Shown piece after piece: positions 1 through 6,338 of a stretch of DNA of 13,199 nucleotides. Source of the DNA: Fimbriimonadaceae bacterium (lineage in GTDB: Bacteria; Armatimonadota; Fimbriimonadia; Fimbriimonadales; Fimbriimonadaceae); assembly GCA_019454665.1 (NCBI GenBank), contig JACFNW010000020.1, forward strand, positions 1-13,199. Direction: 5' to 3'. The notes below the pieces were generated by a model. The model searched no databases, had not been told where the DNA came from, and saw only the letters and a program-made list of their open reading frames with translations. The first letter of the stretch is position 1. Every line of letters begins with the position of its first letter. Both the position numbers and the translations under genes were made by a program.

Positions 1-344
1 GGTGCCAGGCGATGGGTCAGAAAGGCGGCGGCGTGGTGGGTCGCGCGCGCAAGGTGATGCACGGCAAGGCGTCACCCGTGCGGCACGATGGCAAGGGCGT
101 CTTTGCGGGCGTTCGCAATCCGTTCTCGGCGATTCGTTACCACTCCCTGGTGGTTGATCGCGATCGAGTCCCGCCCGACTTCGACGTCACGGCGACTTCG
201 GAGGACGACGGGGAGATCATGGGCCTTCGGCACCGGAGCCTGCCCATCGAGGGCGTGCAGTTCCACCCGGAATCGGTGTTGACCGAGGACGGGTTCCGCA
301 TCGTGCAGAACTTTGTGGATTCGACGCGTGTGGTCGCGCGGTAA
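1..344 (+). CDS. trpG/pabA: Glutamine amidotransferase subunit, TrpG/PabA type (5' end outside window)
   Basis: This is the C-terminal part (113 residues, reading from base 3) of a class I glutamine amidotransferase. Such subunits release ammonia from glutamine for anthranilate synthase (tryptophan) or aminodeoxychorismate synthase (folate). The window opens just after the expected catalytic Cys; the first visible residues, CQAMGQ, align with the family's HQAIGQ. The rest is diagnostic: VFAGVRNPFSAIRYHSLVV, then GVQFHPESVL, which supplies the catalytic His and Glu (about residues 88 and 90 of the visible part). TrpG and PabA cannot be told apart from this half, and many bacteria use one protein for both jobs. 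The TAA stop lies one base from the CCA end of the convergent tRNA-Ser gene. Confidence 0.9.
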   Translation, partial: CQAMGQKGGGVVGRARKVMHGKASPVRHDGKGVFAGVRNPFSAIRYHSLVVDRDRVPPDFDVTATSEDDGEIMGLRHRSLPIEGVQFHPESVLTEDGFRIVQNFVDSTRVVAR

Positions 345-345
345 G

Positions 346-433
346 TGGCGGAGAGGGTGGGATTCGAACCCACGGAGGCTTTCACCTCACCGCATTTCGA
401 GTGCGGCGCACTAGACCACTATGCGACCTCTCC
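346..433 (-). tRNA. tRNA-Ser(CGA), CCA end encoded
   Basis: Read on the minus strand, this 88-base gene folds as a class II tRNA. The acceptor stem is GGAGAGG/CCTCTCC with T8 in place. The anticodon stem CCGCA/TGCGG encloses the loop CTCGAAA, giving anticodon CGA (serine codon UCG). A long variable arm has a GAGG/CCTC stem, and the T arm is GTGGG-TTCGAAT-CCCAC. The discriminator is G, as expected for tRNA-Ser, and CCA is encoded at 348-346. It lies 17 bases downstream of the stop of the DUF255-type gene on the same strand and one base from the convergent trpG/pabA stop. Confidence 0.96.
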
Positions 434-450
434 GCGTCAAGCGACCCACA

Positions 451-2547
451 TTATGGCCGAATCGGGCGCGTCAACACTTGGGCCTCTGCCAGCGGGAGCG
501 GGCCCTTCAGTTCGTTGCGCATCGAGACGTAAACCCCTGGTTCCAGAGGGGCCAGGTCGGCGCGGATGCCCGCCACCGGCGCCACCATCGCCGTCGGGAA
601 CCTCGGCGCGATGCGGTTGGCCTCGGCCACGGCGTTGGGCCCCACGGTGAACACCACGATGTTCTGAGCGACCTCTTGCGCCGCGGCGTGAATGCCCATG
701 GTCATGGGGCTCTCGACCAGCACGGTCGCGCCGAAGTGCGCCACGCTCGATCCCGCCCATCGCGTGAGTTGATCCCCGTCGAGACGGCTGAAGTCGGCTC
801 GATCTCGCGTGAGCGCCCCGTAGGCGTTCGCCAGCCGGATCGCCATGGCCGAGGTGGACTCGCGGAAGTTGTCCACGACCTCGGGAATGGCGGTGGATGT
901 GCTCGCGATTTGCATCTCGGGCGTGCAGACCGCCAGGGCAAAGGGATGGAAACCTCGGAAACGCTGAATCGCCTCGTCCAACCGCCGGTGGCCGCGTTCC
1001 AGGTCGTCTCGGTTGCCGGTGGCTAGGAACCGCTGAAGGCAAGCGTCGCTGTAGGCGAGATAGTCGGAGAGGAACCCGGCGTCGTTCCGCACCAGAACGT
1101 TGTGGGGCAGGATTTCGGCGTTTGCGACCTGGTCGTTGAGTGCGTCCAGGATCTGGGAACCCGCCGCCACGGCTTGTTCGAAGCCGAGTTGCCGCCCGGC
1201 CTCGATGAGCCGGGCGGCAACGAGCGCGTTGACGTCCAGATAACCGTCGCCTTTGTACTCGGGTGCGACCAGGGCCGCGGATTCCCGAAGCAGGTGCAAG
1301 ACGCGCTGCACGTTGGGTTCGCGCAGGACGCGGGGATCGGAGATGTACGGCAGCATCTGCGGGTTGAGCGTGTGGTCGAGGTTGAGCTTGTGCAGGCCGA
1401 CGTCCTGAAGGTCCCCCAGGACCTCGTTGAGTCTGGCTGGGCCGAAGCTCGAGCGCGGGCCGCGTCCCCGATAGCCTTCGAAACCGATCCGGGCGCTGGG
1501 CACCAAGCCGTCATGCATGAACCGCTTGAACAAGGTCTCGCATGCGGCGACCGCGAGTTGGCGGTGGTACGGATCGTCGAGCAGGACGCTGGTCCTTGCG
1601 AGCAGTGCTGCCATTTCGGCGTTGACGACGGCCAGTTTGTCGAGTTCGACGCGCTTCCAATCGTTGCGGGTGGCTTGTCTTCTGAATCCGCCGTCAACCC
1701 AATCAACGATCGGCGACCGCAGCGCCGGGTCGAGCGATGCGCTCAGCGCCTCTTGGTCGCCGGTCAGCAACAGGAACCGCCACGCTTGCACGGCCAGGGG
1801 TTGGTAGGCTGGGACGGGCCTTTCGGCGAGCCGGATGGGAAAGCCCCCGTAGATACCCGCCGCCCGGAACAACGCTTCGCGCACTTCGGCGGCGCTGGGC
1901 ACCGTGGTCGCGTCTTGAAGCAGCTGACGGACGTCGTTGGCCGTCTGTTCTCGTTCGGCGGCGACTTCGAGGTCGCCGCGGCGCTTTCGCTCGATGTCGC
2001 GCCGAACCGCCTGGAGGTGGCCCCGGATGGAATTCGGGTCGAACGGCTGTTCGGGGAACTTGCGCCGAACCGAAGTGAACAGCGTCCCGTCGGGTTCGAG
2101 AACCCAAGCGTGGTATTCCCATTGCCAGCGGCTGACGGCCCGCGAGAGCGGATGGAGTGCGTTGGCCCAGTCGGGTCTTTCGTCAATGTCCACGCGCGCG
2201 CAGAGGTAATCGCGGTTGAGAAAGACGCGCAACTCGAGATCGTTGAACACGAACTGGTCGGCCAAGCGGGCGGATCGGCTCCACGCGGCGCCTACGACGA
2301 CGAGGATGGGGCGATCCAAGCGTCTGGCTTCGGCGAACAGCTCCGCGTCCAGCTGCCTCCACTTGATCTTCTGGTGGCTCGCCATGCGCAGGTATGGGCT
2401 TGCGGACTGGGCGAGTTCGTTGGGCTCGGGCAACGGAATGAGGGGTCTGAGCGCGAGAATGATGAACGCGGTCGCCACGACGAACGCCAGCGCGGTGGAC
2501 ATCACGCTGAAGCGCAGGTGCTGGTGGACGAGCTTGCGGTGAGGCAT
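451..2547 (-). CDS. Membrane-anchored YyaL/DUF255-type protein (thioredoxin-like plus alpha/alpha-barrel) without CXXC
   Basis: A 698-residue protein with the architecture of the YyaL/SSP411 (DUF255) family. A hydrophobic helix at about residues 14-36 probably anchors it in the inner membrane. A thioredoxin-like domain follows at about 43-165 (ASPYLRMASHQKIKW, then RPILVVVGAAWS, then CARVDIDERPD). The rest is a long helical part resembling the six-hairpin toroid region of the family; VDGGFRRQATRNDWKR matches the family's GGFxR...W segment. The family's active-site STCHWCHVM is here AAWSRSARL, so both cysteines are gone, and the HFEKMLYDN motif is also degenerate. Redox activity is therefore unlikely, and the function is unknown even for the family. 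I chose the ATG at 2547 because an in-frame ATG at 2631 would place 28 extra residues across the divergent promoter region. The homology is clear but diverged. Confidence 0.78.
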   Translation of the reverse strand: MPHRKLVHQHLRFSVMSTALAFVVATAFIILALRPLIPLPEPNELAQSASPYLRMASHQKIKWRQLDAELFAEARRLDRPILVVVGAAWSRSARLADQFVFNDLELRVFLNRDYLCARVDIDERPDWANALHPLSRAVSRWQWEYHAWVLEPDGTLFTSVRRKFPEQPFDPNSIRGHLQAVRRDIERKRRGDLEVAAEREQTANDVRQLLQDATTVPSAAEVREALFRAAGIYGGFPIRLAERPVPAYQPLAVQAWRFLLLTGDQEALSASLDPALRSPIVDWVDGGFRRQATRNDWKRVELDKLAVVNAEMAALLARTSVLLDDPYHRQLAVAACETLFKRFMHDGLVPSARIGFEGYRGRGPRSSFGPARLNEVLGDLQDVGLHKLNLDHTLNPQMLPYISDPRVLREPNVQRVLHLLRESAALVAPEYKGDGYLDVNALVAARLIEAGRQLGFEQAVAAGSQILDALNDQVANAEILPHNVLVRNDAGFLSDYLAYSDACLQRFLATGNRDDLERGHRRLDEAIQRFRGFHPFALAVCTPEMQIASTSTAIPEVVDNFRESTSAMAIRLANAYGALTRDRADFSRLDGDQLTRWAGSSVAHFGATVLVESPMTMGIHAAAQEVAQNIVVFTVGPNAVAEANRIAPRFPTAMVAPVAGIRADLAPLEPGVYVSMRNELKGPLPLAEAQVLTRPIRP

Positions 2548-2567
2548 GGGGGGGCTCGAAGGGCTCC

Positions 2568-2573
2568 ACCGTA
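2568..2573 (-). promoter_or_regulatory. Possible -10 element (TACGGT) for the DUF255-type gene
   Basis: On the minus strand TACGGT sits 20 bases before the chosen ATG, in the context GGGTACGGT, similar to the GGTACAGT and GGTACAAT hexamers before two other genes here. No convincing -35 box is visible. This is a weak call. Confidence 0.2.
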
Positions 2574-2620
2574 CCCAAAACCGACCCGACACGTTTGCCC
2601 CTTGCGTTTCGTCTGTGGGG

Positions 2621-2626
2621 TACAGT
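2621..2626 (+). promoter_or_regulatory. Possible -10 element (TACAGT) for the glycosyltransferase
   Basis: TACAGT occurs in GGTACAGTCCC (2619-2629), 33 bases before the ATG. The same 11 bases with A for G (GGTACAATCCC, 6267-6257, minus strand) precede the exported-protein gene. TTGCGT at 2602 is only 13 bases away, too close for a standard -35 box. Confidence 0.35.
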
Positions 2627-2659
2627 CCCAATCAAATCTCTTTCAGCACATTTCGGAGC

Positions 2660-3760
2660 ATGGCGCGCGCAGCAAGCGAACGGATTCGAATACTGCAAGT
2701 GGTGTCGAGCGCCGCAACCTCCGGCGCGGAACTCCACGTTCGCACTCTTTCCAAACACCTTCATCGCAGGGGCCACGATGTGTCCCTGGTTGGTCCGCCC
2801 CGGTCCGAGCCGTGTGTGTTGGAAATGCAGGGGATCCCGCTGGTCCAGACCTCGATGAAGGGCTTTGGCTGGGTCCGCAGCGCCCTCCTCGTGGCCCGGC
2901 TCGCGCGTCAGCGCAAGGCCGACGTGATCCACAGCCATCTGACGCGCGCGACGTATTTTGGGTACGTGGCGAGCTTGCTGACCGGGAAGCCTCTGGTCGC
3001 CTCGGTTCACGTGGCCACGCACGACCCCATCTACAAGCGCGCGGCGCGCCACCACAACCGGCTGGTGGCCGTGAGCAACTACGTGCGCGGCATGTTGCAC
3101 GGGCGCGGCATCCCGGATCGTTTCATTGACACCGTGTACAACGGGACGGACTTCATCGAGTTGGATTGGTCGTGTCCGCGGGGCGTTCACGAGGAGTTCG
3201 GCATCCCCGAGGATCGGCAACTGATCGGCATGGTCGGACGCGTGTGCGAGGACAAGGGCCACGGGTTGATGATCCAGGCGTTTCCCGAGATGCTCAAGGC
3301 CGAACCGAACGCGCACTTGGTGTTCGTCGGTCGCGTCGAGCCATCGTTCCAAGGCGATATTGATGCTTTGGTCGCCCAACCCGAGATGCGGGATCGTGTT
3401 ACGCTGACCGGCAATCGCAGCGACGTGTCGCGGCTGCTGGATGCGTTCCGGTTCACCGCCATGCCCTCTTCGATCGAGACGTTCGGGTTGGCCGCCATCG
3501 AGGCCATGGCGCGGAAACGGCCCGTTGTGGCCGCCCGTGTCGGCGGACTTCCCGAGATCGTGCGGCACCAGCAGACGGGGCTTCTCATTGATCGGAGTGC
3601 GGGCGAACTCGCCGAAGCCGCCAACTACCTCCTCCGCAACGAGGAAGAGCGCGAGTACATGGGCGAGATGGGGCGGCGAATGGTCGAAGAGAAGTTCACC
3701 GTCCACCAAATGGTCGAGCGCTTGGAAGCCGTGTACAGCCGGGCCATCGGCGGGGTCTGA
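2660..3760 (+). CDS. Glycosyltransferase family 4 (GT-B fold) protein
   Basis: A 366-residue retaining GT4 enzyme. It would transfer a sugar from a nucleotide-sugar donor to a lipid, polysaccharide or protein acceptor at the cytoplasmic face of the membrane. The N-terminal acceptor domain opens with RIRILQVVSSAATSGAELHV, where the Gly-Ala-Glu turn is typical. The C-terminal donor domain starts near residue 187 (IGMVGRVCEDKGH). It carries the EX7E motif IETFGLAAIE (Glu273 and Glu281), then RPVVAARVGGLPEIV and TGLLID. The length is normal for the family. The start at 2660 fits the conserved N-terminus; the longer in-frame ATG at 2546 would overlap the divergent gene and add unrelated sequence. 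GGAG lies only about 2 bases before the ATG, so this is not a usable Shine-Dalgarno. Donor and acceptor cannot be inferred, since no other polysaccharide genes are nearby. Confidence 0.9.
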   Translation: MARAASERIRILQVVSSAATSGAELHVRTLSKHLHRRGHDVSLVGPPRSEPCVLEMQGIPLVQTSMKGFGWVRSALLVARLARQRKADVIHSHLTRATYFGYVASLLTGKPLVASVHVATHDPIYKRAARHHNRLVAVSNYVRGMLHGRGIPDRFIDTVYNGTDFIELDWSCPRGVHEEFGIPEDRQLIGMVGRVCEDKGHGLMIQAFPEMLKAEPNAHLVFVGRVEPSFQGDIDALVAQPEMRDRVTLTGNRSDVSRLLDAFRFTAMPSSIETFGLAAIEAMARKRPVVAARVGGLPEIVRHQQTGLLIDRSAGELAEAANYLLRNEEEREYMGEMGRRMVEEKFTVHQMVERLEAVYSRAIGGV

Positions 3761-3772
3761 ATCCCCACGCCG

Positions 3773-3795
3773 CAACCGATTGGGCGGATCGGTTG
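3773..3795. promoter_or_regulatory. Perfect 8-bp inverted repeat between the GT4 and M48 genes
   Basis: CAACCGAT and ATCGGTTG flank the 7-base spacer TGGGCGG. The hairpin begins 13 bases after the glycosyltransferase stop and ends directly against the TAAGAT hexamer before the peptidase gene. No T tract follows, so it is not a classical intrinsic terminator. It could be an operator over the peptidase promoter or an RNA hairpin that limits read-through. Confidence 0.45.
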
Positions 3796-3801
3796 TAAGA
3801 T
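3796..3801 (+). promoter_or_regulatory. Possible -10 element (TAAGAT) for the M48 peptidase
   Basis: TAAGAT lies 3 bases before the ATG at 3805 and 9 bases before a second in-frame ATG at 3811. If transcription starts about 7 bases after the hexamer, the message would be leaderless or nearly so and the second ATG would be the real start. No clear -35 box is visible. Confidence 0.3.
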
Positions 3802-3804
3802 GAC

Positions 3805-4674
3805 ATGACCATGCCGAACCGCAAGCGGCTCCAGGGCATTTCGCCCACGGCCTTCATCGCCGACACCGACCGGGTGGCGTTGGACGCGCTCAAGCGCGTT
3901 CCCCTGTTGCCCCAGATCGTCCAGAAGTTCTACGACATGGGCATTGACCGGTGGATGTACTGCTGGAACATGAGCATGTCGGTCCGTTGTGGGCCGAACC
4001 AGTTCCACACGCTGTACGACATCATGCGCGAGTCGTGCCAGGTGCTCGACATGCCCGAGCCCGAGCTCTACATCACCAGCAACCCGTTCCCGAACGCGTT
4101 CGCCGGCGGGGTCGAGCGGCCCTATGTGACGCTGCGGTCGGGCATCGTGGACACGCTCACCGACGAGCAACTCTTCCACCTGATCGGGCACGAGCTCGGT
4201 CACATCAAGGCGGGGCACATGCTCTACAAGTCGGTGGCGAGCCTCCTCTTGCCGTTGCTGGAGCTGATCGGGCGGCGCACGTTTGGGCTCGGCGACGTGG
4301 CCAGCATCGGGCTCATCATGGCGATGGCCGAGTGGTCGCGGCAGGCCGAGATCACCGCCGATCGCGCCGGGCTCCTCGTCTCGCAGAATCTGAACACGTC
4401 CATAGACGCGAACCTCGCCTTGACCGCCGGCCCTTCGCGACTGCTTCACGAAATGAACCGCGAGGCGTTCATGGAGCAGGCGCGCGCCTATCAGGACGCG
4501 GGGCCGCTGGAACAGATCGGCAAGATGTTGATCTTCTTGATGCGTGGTTCGAGTTACACGCACCCCATGCCAGTGCACCGCACGCAGCAGTTGGAGCGTT
4601 GGGTGCTGAGCGGGGCGTACGACCGGATCCTCGCCGGCGACTACGCAAGGGTCCAAGAGCCGGCGGCAGTCTGA
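3805..4674 (+). CDS. M48-family zinc metallopeptidase
   Basis: A 289-residue peptidase of the M48 (HtpX/Ste24/Oma1-like) clan. The zinc site is complete: HELGH at residues 129-133 within LFHLIGHELGHIKAGH, and the third ligand Glu182 in RQAEITADRAG, the family's EXXAD signature. NPFPNAFAGG at 93-102 is the usual substrate-strand motif before the active helix. Two hydrophobic stretches at about 144-155 and 161-175 could dip into the membrane, but there is no signal peptide, so the catalytic domain is probably cytoplasmic, as in HtpX-like proteins. A role in membrane-protein or stress proteolysis is inferred from the family only. The start is 3805 or the in-frame ATG at 3811. No Shine-Dalgarno is visible. 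The stop is 9 bases from the convergent motB stop. Confidence 0.88.
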   Translation: MTMPNRKRLQGISPTAFIADTDRVALDALKRVPLLPQIVQKFYDMGIDRWMYCWNMSMSVRCGPNQFHTLYDIMRESCQVLDMPEPELYITSNPFPNAFAGGVERPYVTLRSGIVDTLTDEQLFHLIGHELGHIKAGHMLYKSVASLLLPLLELIGRRTFGLGDVASIGLIMAMAEWSRQAEITADRAGLLVSQNLNTSIDANLALTAGPSRLLHEMNREAFMEQARAYQDAGPLEQIGKMLIFLMRGSSYTHPMPVHRTQQLERWVLSGAYDRILAGDYARVQEPAAV

Positions 4675-4683
4675 GCGTCGCCG

Positions 4684-5610
4684 CTAGTCGTCTGCGACCG
4701 CGCCGAAGGCATCCCTGCCGGCTGGCTTTCGGCGGATATCGGGTCGCGCCGGGGCGATCTGATAGGTTTCTCGGAAGAGGCCCTGCACCTGCTGATCCAT
4801 GAGTTCCTTGGGCGGCTCGCCGACGACCTCGGACTTCTCGCCCCAGGGCAACAACACGGAAACGCGCCGGTTGCTCCAGTGGTAGGGATCGTCGGCCATG
4901 TAAAGTTTGTTGTCGCCGTAGCCCCGGACTTCGGTGATTTGGCCCTTGGCGACGCCGAGGGCTTCCAGGACTCGCTTCATGCTCGCGGCGCGGTCGGCGC
5001 TCAGGTCCATGTTGTCGTATCCCGGGCGATTCAGGGGGCGGGAGTCGGTGTGGCCCTCGATGACGATGGATCGTCCCGAGTCGTGGAGGAAAGGAGCGAT
5101 GCGGCCGATGAGCTGTCGAGCCGCCGGCCGGATCTCCGCGCTGCCGATCTCGAAGAACGCGGCCCCGTTCTTCTCCAGGAACTCCATGCGGAGGCCTTCG
5201 TCGGTGGCTTTGAACTCGATGGATTCGATCAGGGCTGCGGCTTCGGGGCTGCCATCCAACGTTTTCATGGCGGAGGCCAGGCCGTCAATGAGTTGGTTCG
5301 CTTCCACCTCTTGGTTGGCCAGATTGTCTGAGCCGCCGCCGGACTTGCCGCTCTCTTCGAGACTGCTGGGGAAGCCGAGACCGAATGCCGCACCGGACTC
5401 GCTGGTGGATTTGATCGGACTGAACGGGTCGTTGAAGTAGTGGGCGATCGCCGCTCGCTGGTCCGCCGAGAGTCCCATGATCCACATGACCATGAAGAAC
5501 GCCATCATGGCCGTGACGAAGTCGGCGTAAGCGACCTTCCACGACCCGCCGTGGTGCCCCGCGGCGACGATCTTCTTCTTCTTGACGATGATGGCTTGGC
5601 CTTCGCGCAT
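4684..5610 (-). CDS. motB: Flagellar motor stator protein MotB
   Basis: A 308-residue MotB. The cytoplasmic head is short and basic (IIVKKKKI). It is followed by the single channel helix YADFVTAMMAFFMVMWIMGL (residues 28-47), where Asp30 is the essential ion-carrying residue. The plug/linker segment LSADQRAAIAHYFNDPF (48-63) is typical. The OmpA-like peptidoglycan-binding domain covers about 150-255, with VIEGHTDSRPL at 183-193, MDLSADRA at 201-208 and SNRRVSV at 246-252. MotB pairs with MotA to form the stator anchored to the cell wall. In most genomes motA lies just upstream, but here the upstream gene is an unrelated exported protein, so motA must be elsewhere or absent. The acidic/proline-rich tail after 255 is not conserved. 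The length is usual for the family. Confidence 0.93.
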   Translation of the reverse strand: MREGQAIIVKKKKIVAAGHHGGSWKVAYADFVTAMMAFFMVMWIMGLSADQRAAIAHYFNDPFSPIKSTSESGAAFGLGFPSSLEESGKSGGGSDNLANQEVEANQLIDGLASAMKTLDGSPEAAALIESIEFKATDEGLRMEFLEKNGAAFFEIGSAEIRPAARQLIGRIAPFLHDSGRSIVIEGHTDSRPLNRPGYDNMDLSADRAASMKRVLEALGVAKGQITEVRGYGDNKLYMADDPYHWSNRRVSVLLPWGEKSEVVGEPPKELMDQQVQGLFRETYQIAPARPDIRRKPAGRDAFGAVADD

Positions 5611-5623
5611 GTCTACCGAGTGG

Positions 5624-5629
5624 ATTATC
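5624..5629 (-). promoter_or_regulatory. Possible -10 element (GATAAT) for motB
   Basis: On the minus strand GATAAT lies 13 bases before the motB ATG, in the 45-base gap after the upstream exported-protein gene. It could give motB its own promoter with a very short leader. No -35 match is evident. Confidence 0.3.
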
Positions 5630-5655
5630 GGCAGACCGGGCGGCCAAGCTCTACG

Positions 5656-6240
5656 TCATCGTCCGCCGCCGGTCGTTCCCGTTCCGCCTCGGGCGCGTGG
5701 CTGGGCCGTGGCGCCGAACGTCTGTTCGGGGAGCGTGACCGTGATGGACTGCGCGTACCAATACTTCTTATCGTTCGTGCGGTCCGAATACCAGTACTGG
5801 CCGATGTTCTGATCCTTGTCGAACTCGCCGACGAGGCGACCGATGCCGTGGCCATGCCACCGGAAGTACGTGAGGTCGCGCCCGAACCACTGGATGCCCC
5901 GCCACTTGCCTTCGAGGGTCATGGTGCCCGTCCCGAAGTAGACCTGCCGACCGAACCTCTCCAGCTCGCGTTTGATGTTCCCTTCGATTTTGGGCGCCGT
6001 GCCTTCGTAGCCGTTCAGCATCACCGTGCCTGAGAACCGGAAGACGATTTGGCCCTCGCCGTTGATGAGCTTGAAGCTGCCCAAGTTGGCCTGCATGTTC
6101 ATCGTCTGGTAGGGCTTGTCGCTGAACTTCTTGAGTTCGGGGAATGCCGGTGTCGCCGCGGGCGTCGGGGTTTGGGCGGCGAGAACGCCGACGAGGCCGA
6201 GGCCGAGGGCGACGACGGGGACGAATCGGTGAAAAGTCAT
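5656..6240 (-). CDS. Exported protein of unknown function
   Basis: A 194-residue protein I do not recognise. It starts with a signal peptide (MTFHRFVPVVALGLGLVGVLAAQ), with probable cleavage near VLA-AQ at residues 21-23, followed by a Pro/Thr/Ala spacer. The body has the look of a beta-rich domain, with repeated aromatic strands (FRFSGTVMLNGYEG, YFGTGTMTLEGKWRGIQWFG, NIGQYWYSD, KYWYAQSITVTL). It ends in a Gly/Arg/Thr-rich tail (ARGGTGTTGGGR). The start is the ATG at 6240; an in-frame ATG at 6276 would add 12 residues ahead of a good signal peptide and is less likely. It precedes motB by 45 bases and is divergent from the DUF481 gene, so it may be an envelope protein. Nothing links it to motility beyond position. 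Confidence 0.75.
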   Translation of the reverse strand: MTFHRFVPVVALGLGLVGVLAAQTPTPAATPAFPELKKFSDKPYQTMNMQANLGSFKLINGEGQIVFRFSGTVMLNGYEGTAPKIEGNIKRELERFGRQVYFGTGTMTLEGKWRGIQWFGRDLTYFRWHGHGIGRLVGEFDKDQNIGQYWYSDRTNDKKYWYAQSITVTLPEQTFGATAQPRARGGTGTTGGGR

Positions 6241-6259
6241 GGCGTGCGGCTCGCCCGGG

Positions 6260-6265
6260 ATTGTA
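6260..6265 (-). promoter_or_regulatory. Possible -10 element (TACAAT) for the exported protein gene
   Basis: On the minus strand TACAAT sits 19 bases before the ATG within GGTACAATCCC, almost identical to the sequence before the glycosyltransferase gene. It lies in the divergent region shared with the DUF481 gene. The -35 region is not recognisable. Confidence 0.38.
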
Positions 6266-6326
6266 CCGGAGCGCAATGGGTGGAACGTTCTGGCAGGCGT
6301 CGCGGGTTCCCGTCGAGGGCCGCGGG

Positions 6327-6332
6327 TATCTT
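6327..6332 (+). promoter_or_regulatory. Possible -10 element (TATCTT) for the DUF481 gene
   Basis: TATCTT ends 6 bases before the ATG at 6339. A start site about 7 bases after the hexamer would fall on the ATG itself, which would mean a leaderless message. No Shine-Dalgarno is present in the same stretch. Confidence 0.28.
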
Positions 6333-6338
6333 GAGCCG

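Noticed and set aside
346..433. tRNA-Ser as an integration site
   Set aside because: No integrase and no duplicated tRNA 3' end were seen in the window; the flanks are ordinary chromosomal genes.
1102..3129. Long open frame on the plus strand (675 codons) opposite the DUF255-type gene
   Set aside because: It is a shadow of the GC-rich minus-strand gene and then of the glycosyltransferase in another frame. It has no recognisable domain and its composition is typical of antisense reading.
2183..3775. 530-codon open frame on the minus strand across the glycosyltransferase
   Set aside because: It overlaps a clear GT4 gene and the divergent intergenic region, and its product is rich in His/Arg/Gly without any family pattern.
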